Shown: positions 42,090 through 53,375 of the stretch, in pieces | Layout of the letters: each line of letters opens with the position of its first letter | How positions within the stretch are numbered: position 1 is the first letter of the stretch | From: Uloborus plumipes | Taxonomy: Eukaryota > Arthropoda > Arachnida > Araneae > Uloboridae | Assembly: GCA_038373865.1 (NCBI GenBank) | Contig: JAXGGA010005195.1 | Coordinates: forward strand, 16,427 to 80,426 | Length of the DNA: 64,000 bases | Direction: 5' to 3' | The notes under the pieces: model-generated | Database searches by the model: none | What the model saw: the letters and a program-made list of their open reading frames with translations, nothing else | Told to the model about the DNA's origin: nothing | Translations under genes and position numbers: made by a program

Positions 42090-44963
42090 TAGTCTGTGAA
42101 GTTAGCGACAAAAACAGCCGAAATATTTCACTTCCGGATACCAGTGTGAAATTTGGTACAGAGCTTATGGACATATATAAGAACAAAAAACCGCCGGGAG
42201 ACACTTGATCAGGGGTCATGAACTCCAGTGATGACGTCATCAAGATGGCCGCTTTTACATGTAAATACGTTCGTTTAATTGCTTAAAACTCCATCATAGA
42301 TTGAAATATTGCAAAACTCAAATGTATCATCTGAAAGCTCTTTGAAAGAGCTATTTAGAAAGATTTAATTTTCTTTCTGAGGTCTAGGTCCCACCTGTAA
42401 TGACGTCATCGAAATGGCCGCTTTTACAGTTAAATACGTTTGTTTAACTCCCCCTTAAACTCCCTCATAGATTTAAATATTTCAAAACTCAACTATATCA
42501 TCTAAAAGAGCTTTAAAAGATCTATTTATAAAGGTTTAATGTTTCTTTCTGAGGTCAAGGGCCCATCTGGGATGACGTCATCAAAATGGCCGCTTTTACA
42601 GGTAAATACGTTCGTTTAACTGCTTAAAACTCCATCATAGATTGAAATACTGCAAAACTCATATGTCATCCGAAAGCTCTTTAAAAGAGCTATTTTATAG
42701 TGCAAGGTTTTATTTTCTAAGACAAATAGTTGAAAAGTTATGACAATTTTAAATTGAAAATGTATAAAAAAGACTTTCTTTATATTGAAATGACTTTGAG
42801 GTAAAAATTTCGCTGTGATGCATGCATTATAAAAAAGTCTTTCCAATTTTATTACATTTAAGAATAAATTAGTAGAACTATGTGCATTGCATTATAAAAA
42901 ATCTTTCCAATTTTATTACATTTAAGAATAAATTAGTAGAACTATGTACTATATTATTCAGTATTTTATGTAGATATTGAATGTAACAGATGTTGCAATG
43001 AAGAAACAAGTAGAGCCAAAGCTCCTAAAGAAGCTGAGATGTAACTAATAATATCGTCATCAATAATTGTGTCAAAAATGCTTGCATTTTAATTATATAA
43101 AAGAAATACGGAAAAATACACGTTTTAATATAAAAAAATAACTCTGTTACAAGGATAACTGTTACATTCAATATCTACATAAAATACCGATAAATAGTAC
43201 GTAGTTCTACTAATTTATTCTTAAATGTAATAAAATTGGAAAGATTTTTTTAATGCATGCATCACAGCGAAATTTTTACCTCAAAGAAGGAAAATACAAA
43301 GAAATTGTCTTTTTTATAAATTTTCAATTTAAAATTGTTATAACTTTTCAACTATTTGTCTTAGAAAATAAAACCAAGCACTTTTAAATAGCTCTTGTAA
43401 AGCGCTTTCGGATGATATCTTTCAGTTTTGCAATTTTTAAATCTATGATGGAGTTTTAAACAGTTACATGAGCGCATTTACCTGTAAAAGCGGCCATTTT
43501 GATGACGTTATCACAGATGGGCCCTCGACCTCAGAAAGAAAAATTAAATCTTTCTAAATAGATCTTTTAAAGCGCTTTCAGATGATATATTTAAGTTTTG
43601 CAGTATTTCAATCTATGATGATATTTTAAGCAGTTAAATGAACGTGTTTACCTGTAAAAGCGGCCATTTTGATGACGTCATCACAGGTGGGCCCTTGACC
43701 TTAGAAAGAAAAATTAAATCTTTCTAAATAGCTCTTTTAAAGCGCTTTCGGATGATGTATTTCAGTTTTGCAGTATTTAAATCTATGATGGAGTTTTAAG
43801 CAGTTAACACGCGAGAGCTCGCGCGGGGTCGAAAACGACCCCAGCCATTTTTGTTTTCATTTCTTGGAATTTCATGGTCAGATAAGGAAACCATCTTTTG
43901 GGTAGCTGCCATTGTGTCCTTGATTGATAGGAAGGTGTGGTTGGAATTTTCTTAAATCCTTTTAATTCTTGTAAACTAGGGGGGGAGGGGGGGTTCTTGC
44001 GTTTGGAGTCTTTTACGACCGCACGCAAGTACTGACGTCAGTAAAGTTCTAGGAACGGAACAGGTGTTTGGAGTCGGTTCCATTCAAAGAATTTCGAAAC
44101 ATTTTGTGAAAAGGAAGTAGTTGTCCGCAATCCTTCTTCTAGCCATGATTTTCAGTTTACAAGCGTGTCGTTCACAATGATTATATAGTTCTGTCCAAGC
44201 AAAATTCATATTTTTCAATGGCTTTTGCACTACTTATAACAAAGAAAAGATGCCGACTCCATAATGAGCAAGGGATGAAGCATTTTAGCTAATTATTAGA
44301 CGATGGAGAAAGTGATGAATATGTGTCATTTCAGACGATGAAGGTTTAGCAATGAAGAAAACTTTAGTGATTATGACAGAGAAAGCAATTTTCTTTAGCA
44401 AAAATTCTGATAATCCTGATACAGATGATATCTTTATTGGAAGAGATAAAGAAACTATTTGGCAAAGAAATAAATTTAGAGCTAATGTTTGTACTCCAAT
44501 TCGAAATATAAGTATTTTTCTTCCTGCACCAAAAGGAAACGCAAAAAAATGTTACTGATGTGTTTGAGAGCTGAAGCATTTTCGTAATAGTTCATAAAAC
44601 ACTTTCCTTATGCCTTTCAAATCAAAAACTAATCATTGTAGAAGTCTGTTAATGAAAAAACATAAATGAATAAAATAAAGAAGTCATGAAAAAAAGGAAA
44701 AGAAATGAAGAAAAACACATTGGGGTCGTTTTCGACCCCGCACGAGCACTCGTGTGACAAAACATGGCGCGAGCTCTCGCGAGTTAAACGAACGTATTTA
44801 CCTGTAAAAGCGGCCATTTTGATGACGTCATCACAGAATGACCTTGACCTTCGATCAAGTGTCTCCCGGCGTTTTTTTGCCCTCTTATGTGAATATAAGC
44901 CCCACATAAAGTTTCAGACTGGTATCCGGAAGTGAAATATTTTTGCACTAACTCCACGGACTA
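42090..44963. mobile_element. Foldback element with tandem TGACGTCA units
   Basis: The ends TAGTCTGTGAAGTTAG and CTAACTCCACGGACTA are inverted. TTG is duplicated (42087-42089 and 44964-44966), and the 5' LTR shows the empty site. Without the piggyBac relic the element is about 1.9 kb and almost wholly palindromic, with its centre near 43060. Each arm has three tandem units of about 170 bp, each with GATGACGTCATC, AAATGGCCGCTTTTAC and TCTTTCTGAGGTC. TGACGTCA occurs at 42232, 42401 and 42573 and in the other arm at 43673 and 44823, with one changed copy at 43503. Non-coding. Confidence 0.88.
43808..44783 (+). mobile_element. piggyBac-like relic
   Basis: TTAA is duplicated on both sides (43804-43807 and 44784-44787), the mark of piggyBac. 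The ends CACGCGAGAGCTCGCGC and GCGCGAGCTCTCGCGAG are inverted. Just inside lies GGGGTCGAAAACGACCCC at both ends, itself a palindrome. It carries the N-terminal part of a piggyBac-type transposase at about 44410-44555: FIGRDKETIWQRNKF then ISIFLPAPKGNAKK, which match the conserved start of the family's catalytic region. In-frame stops lie upstream, and the DDD core is deleted. It is 976 bp against over 2 kb for intact elements. Confidence 0.88.
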
Positions 44964-45106
44964 TTGTAGCAGTTGTAGTTGTCAGTGTTTGTTGTGTCAG
45001 TAACAGGATGGCGAAAGCCTAATAAGTTGATGTTTAGTAGCAATAAATGATGTTCGTTACCACCTCGGCATGTTTATTTCTAGTTCAGTCTAAATTGCCT
45101 TTTACA

Positions 45107-45575
45107 CCAGTTTCCAGTGCTCTGGCATTATTCCTGAGTTATAAGAAGCATTGAAAATATTAGCAATAACGTCTACTAATTCCTCCGCACATTCTACAAG
45201 AATTTTTATATAAATATTATCTGGTCCCGGAGCTTTAGTCGTTTTATTTTTTTTTTTTTTCAAATGAAGTAATACGTCCTTCTTGGAAAATACAAAGCCC
45301 TCAAGCTGTATAGTAGCTTGTGTCTTGCTTGTGTCAACTGTTGAGATACAGTTATCGTTAAAAACACTGGAAAAAAAGTCATTTAGAACATTTGAAATAT
45401 CCCTATCATTCTTAATTGAATGTCCATGCTCATCAACCAATGGCTCAATTTGACTATTTCGAACTTTCCCAGAATTTGCGTAAGCAAAAAACCCCTTTGG
45501 GTTCCTGTCAATATTATCTGCTAGCCTTTGTTCCAATTCCCTTTCCAGAATCCGTACCAAATACACTCTTGTCCT
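45107..45575 (-). mobile_element. CR1 LINE, 5' (truncated) fragment
   Basis: The minus-strand frame 45566-45102 reads RILERELEQRLADNIDRNPK, then IEPLVDEHGHSIKNDRDISN and KTTKAPGPDNIYIKILVEC, ending NSGIMPEHWK, the linker and first RT blocks of CR1. It continues in the fragments at 25797-25889 and 21860-23160. The CR1 copy ends near 45575, so the endonuclease and ORF1 are missing by 5' truncation. Confidence 0.9.
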
Positions 45576-45798
45576 TAAATTAAGGATAGTTTAGAATCCC
45601 CAGAAAATCGAACTCTAACATGAATAAATCAACCGTAAAATGGCTACACACATCTTCACGAATAATATGCAAATTACAGGAAGCAACTGGGTGACGCCAA
45701 TTGTGCGTCACAATGACGAGAGTGATATATAAGGAATGCAGGCAATGAAGTAAAATTGTTCGCACGCTTTTTACAAGCCTTTAGGTGCTGTGGCAGAG
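45576..45798. other. Gene-free gap between CR1 and a TIR element
   Basis: AT-rich sequence with no reading frame of note. The words gtggcagagta at its right edge and atggcagagta near 47190 suggest that the flanks of the 45801-47093 element include a short repeated word. Nothing else is recognised. Confidence 0.4.
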
Positions 45799-45800
45799 TA

Positions 45801-47093
45801 CCGTAAAATGGGGTGTATAGGAACAGCGGGGTCAATCGGAACAAAACTTCCGGACCGTACAGAGAAATTCTTCATAAATAAACTATTGGGTATTTTTCGC
45901 CATGAATTTTTTTTTTAGAAAGGTAAGATTATAGGAAGTAGGAAAAAATCAATGTTGTCAATCTGCCAACGCTACTGGCTTCTAAGGAGGGCTGCACGTG
46001 GAATGCTAGAAAACATCACATTTTCATTGACTGCAAAACTTCATATGCAAGAACAAACCTTCTTATATTTAAAAGCTAAGAGTGGTATGTTTCAACTATA
46101 CGTGTATCTGAACAACAGAATACCACATTAGAATTTACATTTTTTATAAATTGTGTCATAAAAATGAAGAATTCTGAAAAATGCCATAAGAAAAAAAATT
46201 GCGGGGTGAATCGGAACACTTAGTTCTGTTGTTCCAATTCAAACTTATTTGAAGGAAACTGTTTGAAAAATTAAGATTCTAACCCCAATTCTTCTAACCA
46301 AGACAAGGACAAGGATTTATTACTGTTTATCCTTTCTCATGAGCAACTAGATCTTAAAATGACAAAAAGTTGCAGATTTCAAAAGATTTTTTCTCCAGGA
46401 GACTTCTTTTTACTTAAAATACGAGGGGGAAAGTCATATAGACTTTATGTAGTAAAAGTCCAGCACACAGACAGTGATGAATAAGCGAAAAAATCTTTCA
46501 GTACAATCCCCGAAACCCAGAAACTTCAAGAAGCTAAAGAAAAGGCAGAGTTCATCCCAGGAGATGTTATGAAAAAACTTCAATTGCAAGTCACAATTGC
46601 TAGTTTTAAGGACTAGTACTTATTTGTGGACGACATGAGTGACTTCAATTCATGTTAAAGTTTTGTATTTCAATTCAAAAACATTTCTTAAAATTACTTT
46701 TCATTTTTCATAAGTTCAAAATTATTTTGAATTTTGACAAATTATAAACGTTTACTGGTATTGAAATTATACATTTATTTGACGGTAATTATCTGTTCTT
46801 ATTCTCCCCCATCAATATTCCTCATGTTTGTGAGACCTATTACAGGTTAAATTGAAAAAACTAAAAGTTTTAACAGGTGTTCCGATTGACCCCTATCAGC
46901 GGGGTGATTCGGAACACCCATAATTTCCTATATATTTTAATAATAACTGTTCAAAATGTTTTGTCTTTGCTTGGAACATCAAAAGTAAAGCAAGACCGAA
47001 GTTTTTACCCAAAAAATCAAATTAAAAAAAATCTTTTAATTGCTTTTTTTACAATCAAAGCTGAAAAGTGTTCCGATTCACCCCATTTTACGG
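45801..47093. mobile_element. 1,293-bp TIR element with GGGGTGAATCGGAACA words
   Basis: The left end CCGTAAAATGGGGTGTATAG and the reverse complement of the right end, CCGTAAAATGGGGTGAATCG, are inverted, with TA at 45799-45800 and 47094-47095. The subterminal word GCGGGGTSAATCGGAACA recurs near 45825 and 46200 and as a back-to-back inverted pair at 46872-46918. This is the same building plan as the 267-1394 element, with a different word. No transposase is seen. Confidence 0.85.
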
Positions 47094-47202
47094 TAGTAAT
47101 TTCGATCCCGGGTTGCCCTTCAGGACCCTATCCTGGTTAAACCACGAAGCTGTGGTATTTACGGGGGACCCTGGAGGTGTGAAATGAAATGGCAGAGTAG
47201 TA

Positions 47203-47804
47203 ATGACCGAAAAGAAGCATTCTGATGACTTTTTACGCTATAGAATTATCGGCCGCCAGGAATGTGGGGGCACTCAGTAGGAGGTTTCTGAGGAGCTTGG
47301 AATCACCCAGAGTGTCATCTTCAGGCTTTAGCAACGCTGAATTTATTTATTTTGTTTTTGTTTGTTTATTTTTAATTTTTATTGTTCTGTTTGTTTCGTT
47401 TTATCATCTTTTCATATCTCTGTGTCTTGTAAGTCCTTTGTCTTGCTGTTTTTGTATTGTACCCTGTTATTTGTCTTTTACTTGTTTTCTTGTATGTTAT
47501 GTTTGGTGTCTTGAATAAATTTGGACACCGACTCCGACTGCCGACTTGCGAAAAGACCCTGGCAGTCTTTCTACGGCGTGGGTAGAAGTTACAGCAGAGG
47601 TCGTCCTCGAGTGACAACACCGAATGAGGACCGATAGTTGGCAATTTCTGCCAAAAGAAGCAGACGGAGCACAGCATCAGACCTACCTCGTCAGCTTTCT
47701 TCAGCTACTGGAACGATTTTCAAGGCAGACAGTCTACAGACGGTTAGGGAAGATTGTACTGTATGCCCATAGGTTTCTCAGATGTGTCCCACTTACTGTA
47801 AGCA
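47203..47804 (+). pseudogene. Truncated Tc1-like transposase relic
   Basis: Starts MTEKKHSDDFLRYRIIGRQE and continues, after a stop, EVSEELGITQSVIFRL, the Tc1 helix-turn-helix. A T-rich insertion of about 180 bp (47337-47515) interrupts it. Then GRPRVTTPNEDR, a stop, LAISAKRSRRSTASDL and SSATGT follow, the second DNA-binding part, and RCVPL marks the approach to the catalytic core. At 47804 the relic is cut off by the hAT-like terminus CAGTGGCGTAGCC. No catalytic residue remains. It is a different copy from the one at 10772 but of the same family. Confidence 0.82.
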
Positions 47805-48843
47805 GTGGCGTAGCCAGAGCCGCGCCGTGCCAATGTGCAAAGCCGTGCGGCGCACGGGGGCGCCAGAGCCTAAAAGGCGCCGAGCTCTACCGACCAAAAA
47901 AGCTCCGAACAAAAAAAAAATAATTCAAAATTAAAGTTGAAAATATAATTGAACTTTTCAAAAAACGAACTCGGGAAACGAACGGCGATGAAATTACATT
48001 GCTCAATGAGACAAGCAATCTGTCTCGCTGCCCATTCATAAATGAAAAATTATTACCTTGTTTTGTCTAAACAAGCTATTCAAAAGCTTAATCTTTTACA
48101 CTGGAAACACGGGATGTTGATGCATACATCAGCACTTTTCTTGCGAAAGAGGCGCCGTGTAAGCTACTTCAGCATGTCTAAGTTTATAAGCAAAAGAGTC
48201 CAAGCAAATCTTCTGCTCTTCAATAGGTTTCTTCCTTCCATTGAATTAATACTACGTTAGATTTTCTCTAGTGTAATGCATTTTAGTATTTTAACAATTG
48301 TTACCGTACATAAAAAAATACGGTAAGCATATTTGCATGTTATTTACTTGTGCGTAATATTTACATGTTGTAGACAACAGTTTAGGTAAACTTTTCAGTT
48401 TCAAAAAGGAACAATTTGACCATAATCACGCGATTATCTCCTCTTTGCTTCAAACACTAGTTTTTTTAATTAAAAAAAAAGACCTTTGGACAATGCCATT
48501 CGTATTTCATACTAAATTTAATGCCTTTTTACGAATCCGGATTTTATTGGTTTTCCGGGAAAGATTTCAGTTTCTGATTTTGAGGGGAATATTTATACTT
48601 CAATTCAAGAAGTATAATCAGTATCCTGTTGTCATATTTTGACAGACAAAAAAGTGTGATTAATTACATGTATCAAATGCAAATTCGAGAGATATTTATA
48701 GCTACATTAACTTTGATGTTTAAAATATTTCTTTTTTCCCAAACACAATGGTGTATTCAAGGAGCTATTGAATTCGAAATAACTTTGAGATATGAAGTAA
48801 AAATGTATATTGTATTCCAAAATTAAATATTTGTCATGATCCG
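47805..48843. mobile_element. hAT-like left terminus and AT-rich body
   Basis: The segment begins CAGTGGCGTAGCCAGAGCCG, which fits a hAT end, and cuts the Tc1 relic. GC-rich for about 80 bp, then AT-rich without genes. Its right end may be the end of repeat copy B (51390), whose reverse complement starts CAGGGCCGCGCCAAGCC, but the flanks (ACTGTAAG against CGAGCGGG) show no duplication, so the extent is unsettled. Confidence 0.45.
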
Positions 48844-51390
48844 ATTTTTGGCTACACGAAAAACAGAACGTTACGCTCGATAGGAATTTAAGTGAATCTG
48901 AAAACTTTTTAAGAGTAGTATTTGACGAGTAGTAGTTTGGTTTTATAAGCAATAGTTAAAATTCAGAGTTATTCCTTTATGTTTCTAGTTAAATGTTTAA
49001 CGATATTTTTAATCACTTAAATTGGTAAATGTTATTAATATTTTATTTTCAATGTCAAGATTTTCACATTTCAGCTTACAAATGTTTCTGTTTATAAATT
49101 TTTATTATATGGGTGATTCTCTGTAAACTGGTAATTGGCTGTCCGAACTGAGTATTTTAAAAATAATAAAGTGTAATAAAGTAATTATCGCTCTTAATAC
49201 AAGTAAAGCATTAATACTTTGTGGCCCAATTGTATTTGGAGCGATAACAATTTAATATTTTTTTCTAGAAATTATCTAAGCGCCAAAAACACAGTCCCCT
49301 GGCTGTCCCAATCCCATAGTCCAACTGTTAAAGATAGTATTTCAAAAAACCTATTAACACTACATAAATTTGGCAATTAATATCTAAAAATAGAATGATG
49401 AAGCTATATTTTTCTTATGAAATAAGGTATAATTACGTATTTCTAAAACTTAAAATTGTCATGTAAATTCTGTCCGGAGTTTTTCAAACAGTCCCCGGCA
49501 ACAAATTCAAAGCTGTAACACGAAAAATCTATAACTTTTGCAAATTCTTTTTGTCATGAAGTTTAAAGTAATCAGTGTGAATTTGCCGAAATCGACGAGA
49601 ACGGTGTTGAAATGCTACTTTGCTTAGTTTGAGAGTCACATTTGTGATGAAAATATGCATCAGGGTCGTTGCAAAAACAGTCCTCTGGGAAGTGATTTTA
49701 TTAATGTCAATTAATTTAATTATCAAACATATTAGTTATTATGTCCACGATTTGTGCCTAAATTTATAGGTAGTCTCGTAACTAATTATGTTCCAATAGT
49801 TTTGCAGATATTTCGCGACAAAGAGCAAAAACACAGTCCCCTGCCTAGTTATACTAGGCGGGGGACTTACCCCCTATCATGATTTATCAGAAAAACACAA
49901 ACTGCAATTGGCCCTCTTTCAAACTAAAGTAATAGATTCATTTTCTGAGCAATAGTATTATAATTTTACGAACGTTTCAAAAAACCGTGCCCGGACACAT
50001 TTCGTGTGAAAAATGACGAGTTTACAGAGAATCGCCCATATACTGATTGGGTACAATAGAATAGTATCATCCTTTCCACTGGTGTTAGAGCACTTGACAG
50101 TAGGTTTCGTATAGCTCATGTCAAAAACGTCGTTTTGTTTTTACCCCCCAATTTGTTGAGTTATTTGCAGTAAGAAAGTCGTGTGTGTGTCTTCTCACAC
50201 GTGCAGATTTTTTAAAACTTACAATAATAATAACTAATATTGACTTTTAGCCAGCTTCACACTTTTTAAATTTTGTAATTATTTATTTTCGGTAAAATGA
50301 TGAAGTCTATTTGGGGCACGGTAATGAAGAAGTGTTATTTGAAATAGAATATTTGTTTGAAATGATTGAGAGTTGACTGCTATTCTTGAAAACTAGGCCC
50401 TTTATTGTAGGGGGGGGAGGGCTTTGAGAAATCAATATATTAACAGTTGGCGTGGTTTTTGTTGTTTACCGATAAAATTTTCACACTTTGACCCCGCCCC
50501 CAGGACAACTTTAAAATAACGAGCCTGCCTGTATGCTATAATTTTAGCGCATTTTTTAACTACCAAAAGAAATATATATATTTTTTTAATTTGGAACTTT
50601 TTTTTATACTAAAAGAATACACAGATCTAGTTTCATACACCCATTGCATGTTTTCCTTATAAAAAAAATTAATAAATGCACATCGAAATAAGACTCTAAG
50701 AAAAAAATCATCAGGGAAAGCGATCTTGGAGATCACGGTAAAACTGTTTGTTGAACCATTTACTCGTTGATTGCGTTACATGAACAATTTGAATTTGGCA
50801 CAAAAGAAATTTTAGTCATGTACTTTTTTTAAATTCAACTATTGAAAAACCTATTATTTTAGTTTGAGCTTCTAAAATTTAATATTCTTATTATTCTAAC
50901 GCTTATAATGAAATAAATGTTTCGGGATATTTAAAAAAACTTACTGCTTGAAAAATAGAACAAAAATTGGGAATAATCATTTTGAAAAGAATGAAATTAT
51001 AATGTTATGTGTGAAGGAGTTTTTCGACATTTGGAAGTACTTTTTAAGTGGGGGGGGGGCATTACAAATTACAGAAGTAGAGGAAACTAGAGCTTGGAAC
51101 GCCACCAAGTATTCCTGAAATAAAGAGAAACATTTCAAGCAGTGATTTTCTTTCAGTAACCATTTTTTTAAATCTTAAAAAGTATGTTTCAATAAATGTG
51201 TTTCAGTTCGATAAAACACAAGTTGTTCACACTTTTTTTTTCTTAAAAAAAAGTTGTGCGCGAAACTTATTTTTTCTAAATTATATTTCTCTATAAAACA
51301 TCACTGCTGGTATTAACTATCGAACGCTACTGCATAAGGCGCTCAGAAGACATTTGCACGAGGGCGCCGATCAGGCTTGGCGCGGCCCTG
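48844..51390. repeat. Copy B of the duplicated 2.5-kb repeat
   Basis: 2,547 bp matching 1-3639 in direct orientation. It holds the uninterrupted target site of the 1,128-bp element near 49107 and an intact copy of the GGGTGATTC element. The two copies differ by scattered substitutions and small indels. No gene. Confidence 0.9.
49111..50037. mobile_element. TIR element with GGGTGATTC termini (copy B)
   Basis: Complete copy with ATAT on both sides (49107-49110 and 50038-50041) and inverted ends GGGTGATTCTCTG and CAGAGAATCGCCC. It has 28 bases more than copy A, mostly the extra segment around 49266-49300. Confidence 0.8.
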
Positions 51391-53373
51391 CGAGCGGGTC
51401 TGATAGTATATCATACTATAAAAAAAAAAAGATATGAAGTGGCGCTGGAGTTATCCGGACTACCTCAAAGATACCTTGACCTGAATGGCTGCTAAATCCT
51501 TTTAGTTTCAAAAGTTTTATGCTTCTTTTTCATTTAAAAAGCTAATTGACCTGTTTATATAAAAGGTTGGGAGGGGGGGGGAGAGAAAAAAACATGTTTT
51601 CTCTTTTACTGAGATTGCGCCGATGAGCCATTTTGAGAGAAGATGCTTAAAATCTTGGCAAACAAAGTTTTCCCTCGGCGGGCGTATGAGAAGACGTTCT
51701 ACAGCTTTGTGTTTTTAGTCTTGGCAAAGGATCCCAATTGTACGAGAAACTTTTTAGGGTGATCCCAAAAACAAATCTTTTGTATCTGCTAGACGACGGA
51801 GAGGCTACGTCATGCCCTGCGTCAAAATGACGTCGTGATGGAGGACCCGGCGGGCTGCGGAAGGCGTGAAGGACACCAAATGAAAACACATTGTTGCAAG
51901 AGTTTTAGGTTCTGGATGGGCCATTGTAAATTATGAGGCACTTTGAACTCTTCGAGTAGAAATAAAGCATGGGAAAGTGTTGCGCTCTACGCGGCGACTC
52001 CATACACTACTACGCCTTTTTTTATCGTCATTTTTAGCGAATCATTGCGCGGATTTCTTTCCAGAAAATAGTTTATATTAAACAGCAAAAGGGATAATTT
52101 CTATCAGCAGTTTTTGTCCTTTTCTATGGTCAAAAAGAAAATTTTCTGAATTTCGAAGGGACCATGTATGCACCTAATCCCCCCCCCCTTTAATACGCCA
52201 CTGGCTACAAGTGGTGCACAGTCGACGCTCGTGAGTTATGCAGTTTCTTGCTTTATTCCTCCCCCTCCCCTTTTGACAGAGTGCAGAATGTTATTGCTTT
52301 TCCGAAGAGCCCCTTGTTGCATTTTTGATTGCGTACTGTTTCATTTCAGTGTGCCCTACAGTGCTTTTGAAGCATCCTTACTCAATTTCAAACACCCATA
52401 CACTGGCTCGCCGTATTTTTCAGGGATCAGATCATTTATTTTTGTTTGAAAAGAAATTCTGAAGGGGTTACTGGATATCTTTTACAAAAAAAAAAATCAC
52501 TAATTATTATTGACCGTTTAAGATATGGTGGCTTCGTTTAAAGACCTCTCCAGGCAACTGACACAGTGGCTTCACACGAATGACTAAAATAAACAAAAGA
52601 AATGGCGGCTTCAAAAGAAGGCACTGACCACTGCGCCTGTTGCGTGCGACTCTGCTTTGGATCTACCACGAGTTTTGGAGAGAAATTGCAAAACGGTTCC
52701 ACCAAAGATGTTCCACTATCTGAGCACCGCAAACATCGTTCTTTCCCCAGATCCTTTCTTTTACTCACATCACTCTCCCTCTGCAGTGGTTGCATTATAG
52801 AGAGTTAGTTTACATGTGCCTGTAATTGAAAAATGCAAAAAATATGAAAGTGTAGGGAAGAGTTTTTGATTCTGACAATGTTGCAATTCTTCTTTCACGA
52901 CCGAAAGTCGTGACTGTCAGAATGAAGAATGATTATGATCGTATTCATTTAAAGTTGAGACTGCATGTTAGAGACGAATTTTATCCAACGTAGTTTATTT
53001 CTAAAAGAACGGTGTATCTTGACTTGAGTTTTTTTTCTTTTTTTAGCAACGCGATTGCTTATTATCCCCGCTTGACCGAAATTAATATTACTATAATTTT
53101 TCAGATTGCCGTGACAAAAAGAATAAATTTAGGTCTTTGTCTCAATACTTTTTATATTTATTTAAAAAGAGTTTTTTTGTCGATAACGATACTAATAATC
53201 AACGATGTACTTTCATTCAAGGACATTCATTATACGGGCTATATTTTTCTGCAAAATCAAGAAATTACAAATTGGTTGGCTTCATTTAAAAGCAATTTTT
53301 TTTTCAAGATTAAAACTAAAACAAAGGCGGGAAAAAAATATATTTTACTTTCAAGTTTTGTATTTGCTCAATA
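51391..53373. other. Unassigned stretch with mixed composition
   Basis: Part of this is richer in GC than the surroundings (51780-52800). GTATAATACGCC-like and CCACTGGCTAC words near 52195 look like a worn hAT end. The most gene-like frame, 52602-52808 on the plus strand, starts with a good context (aagaaATGGCGGCTTC) and gives 68 unrecognised residues. It may be a first exon, but no splice partner was found. Confidence 0.35.
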
Positions 53374-53375
53374 TA

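Larger units (their letters stand above)
25890..45106 (+). mobile_element. Bel/Pao LTR retrotransposon with many later insertions
   Basis: Both LTRs begin TGTCACGGTCAGACG and end in ACA, and the 5-bp duplication CCAGT flanks the element (25885-25889 and 45107-45111). Order inside: 5' LTR, primer-binding site, gag (DUF1759), aspartic protease (DUF1758), RT, RNase H, integrase, C-terminal DUF5641-like region, purine tract, 3' LTR. This is the Bel/Pao order. The LTRs differ by a handful of changes in about 236 bp, so insertion was moderately recent. Frameshifts and stops in gag-pol, and five inserted elements plus an inverted repeat, make it inactive. Confidence 0.95.
41996..45106 (+). repeat. 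Bel/Pao 3' LTR split by a foldback element
   Basis: LTR pieces 41996-42089 and 44967-45106 add up to 234 bp and match the 5' LTR except for a few substitutions and two 2-bp indels. The inserted element is 42090-44963. The LTR ends TTTTACA, followed by the duplication CCAGT. Confidence 0.93.

Noticed and set aside
42226..44830. The regular 170-bp units as a CRISPR array or centromere satellite
   Set aside because: The units are full tandem copies in mirror orientation within a TIR element, with no unique spacers and only three units per arm.
47225..47518. A 97-residue frame with a hydrophobic C-terminus
   Set aside because: It combines Tc1 relic sequence in the wrong frame with a T-rich insertion.
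1..51390. Copies A and B as LTRs or terminal repeats of one giant element
   Set aside because: They lack TG...CA ends, contain their own TIR elements, and the DNA between them is a pile of unrelated elements and a receptor gene.
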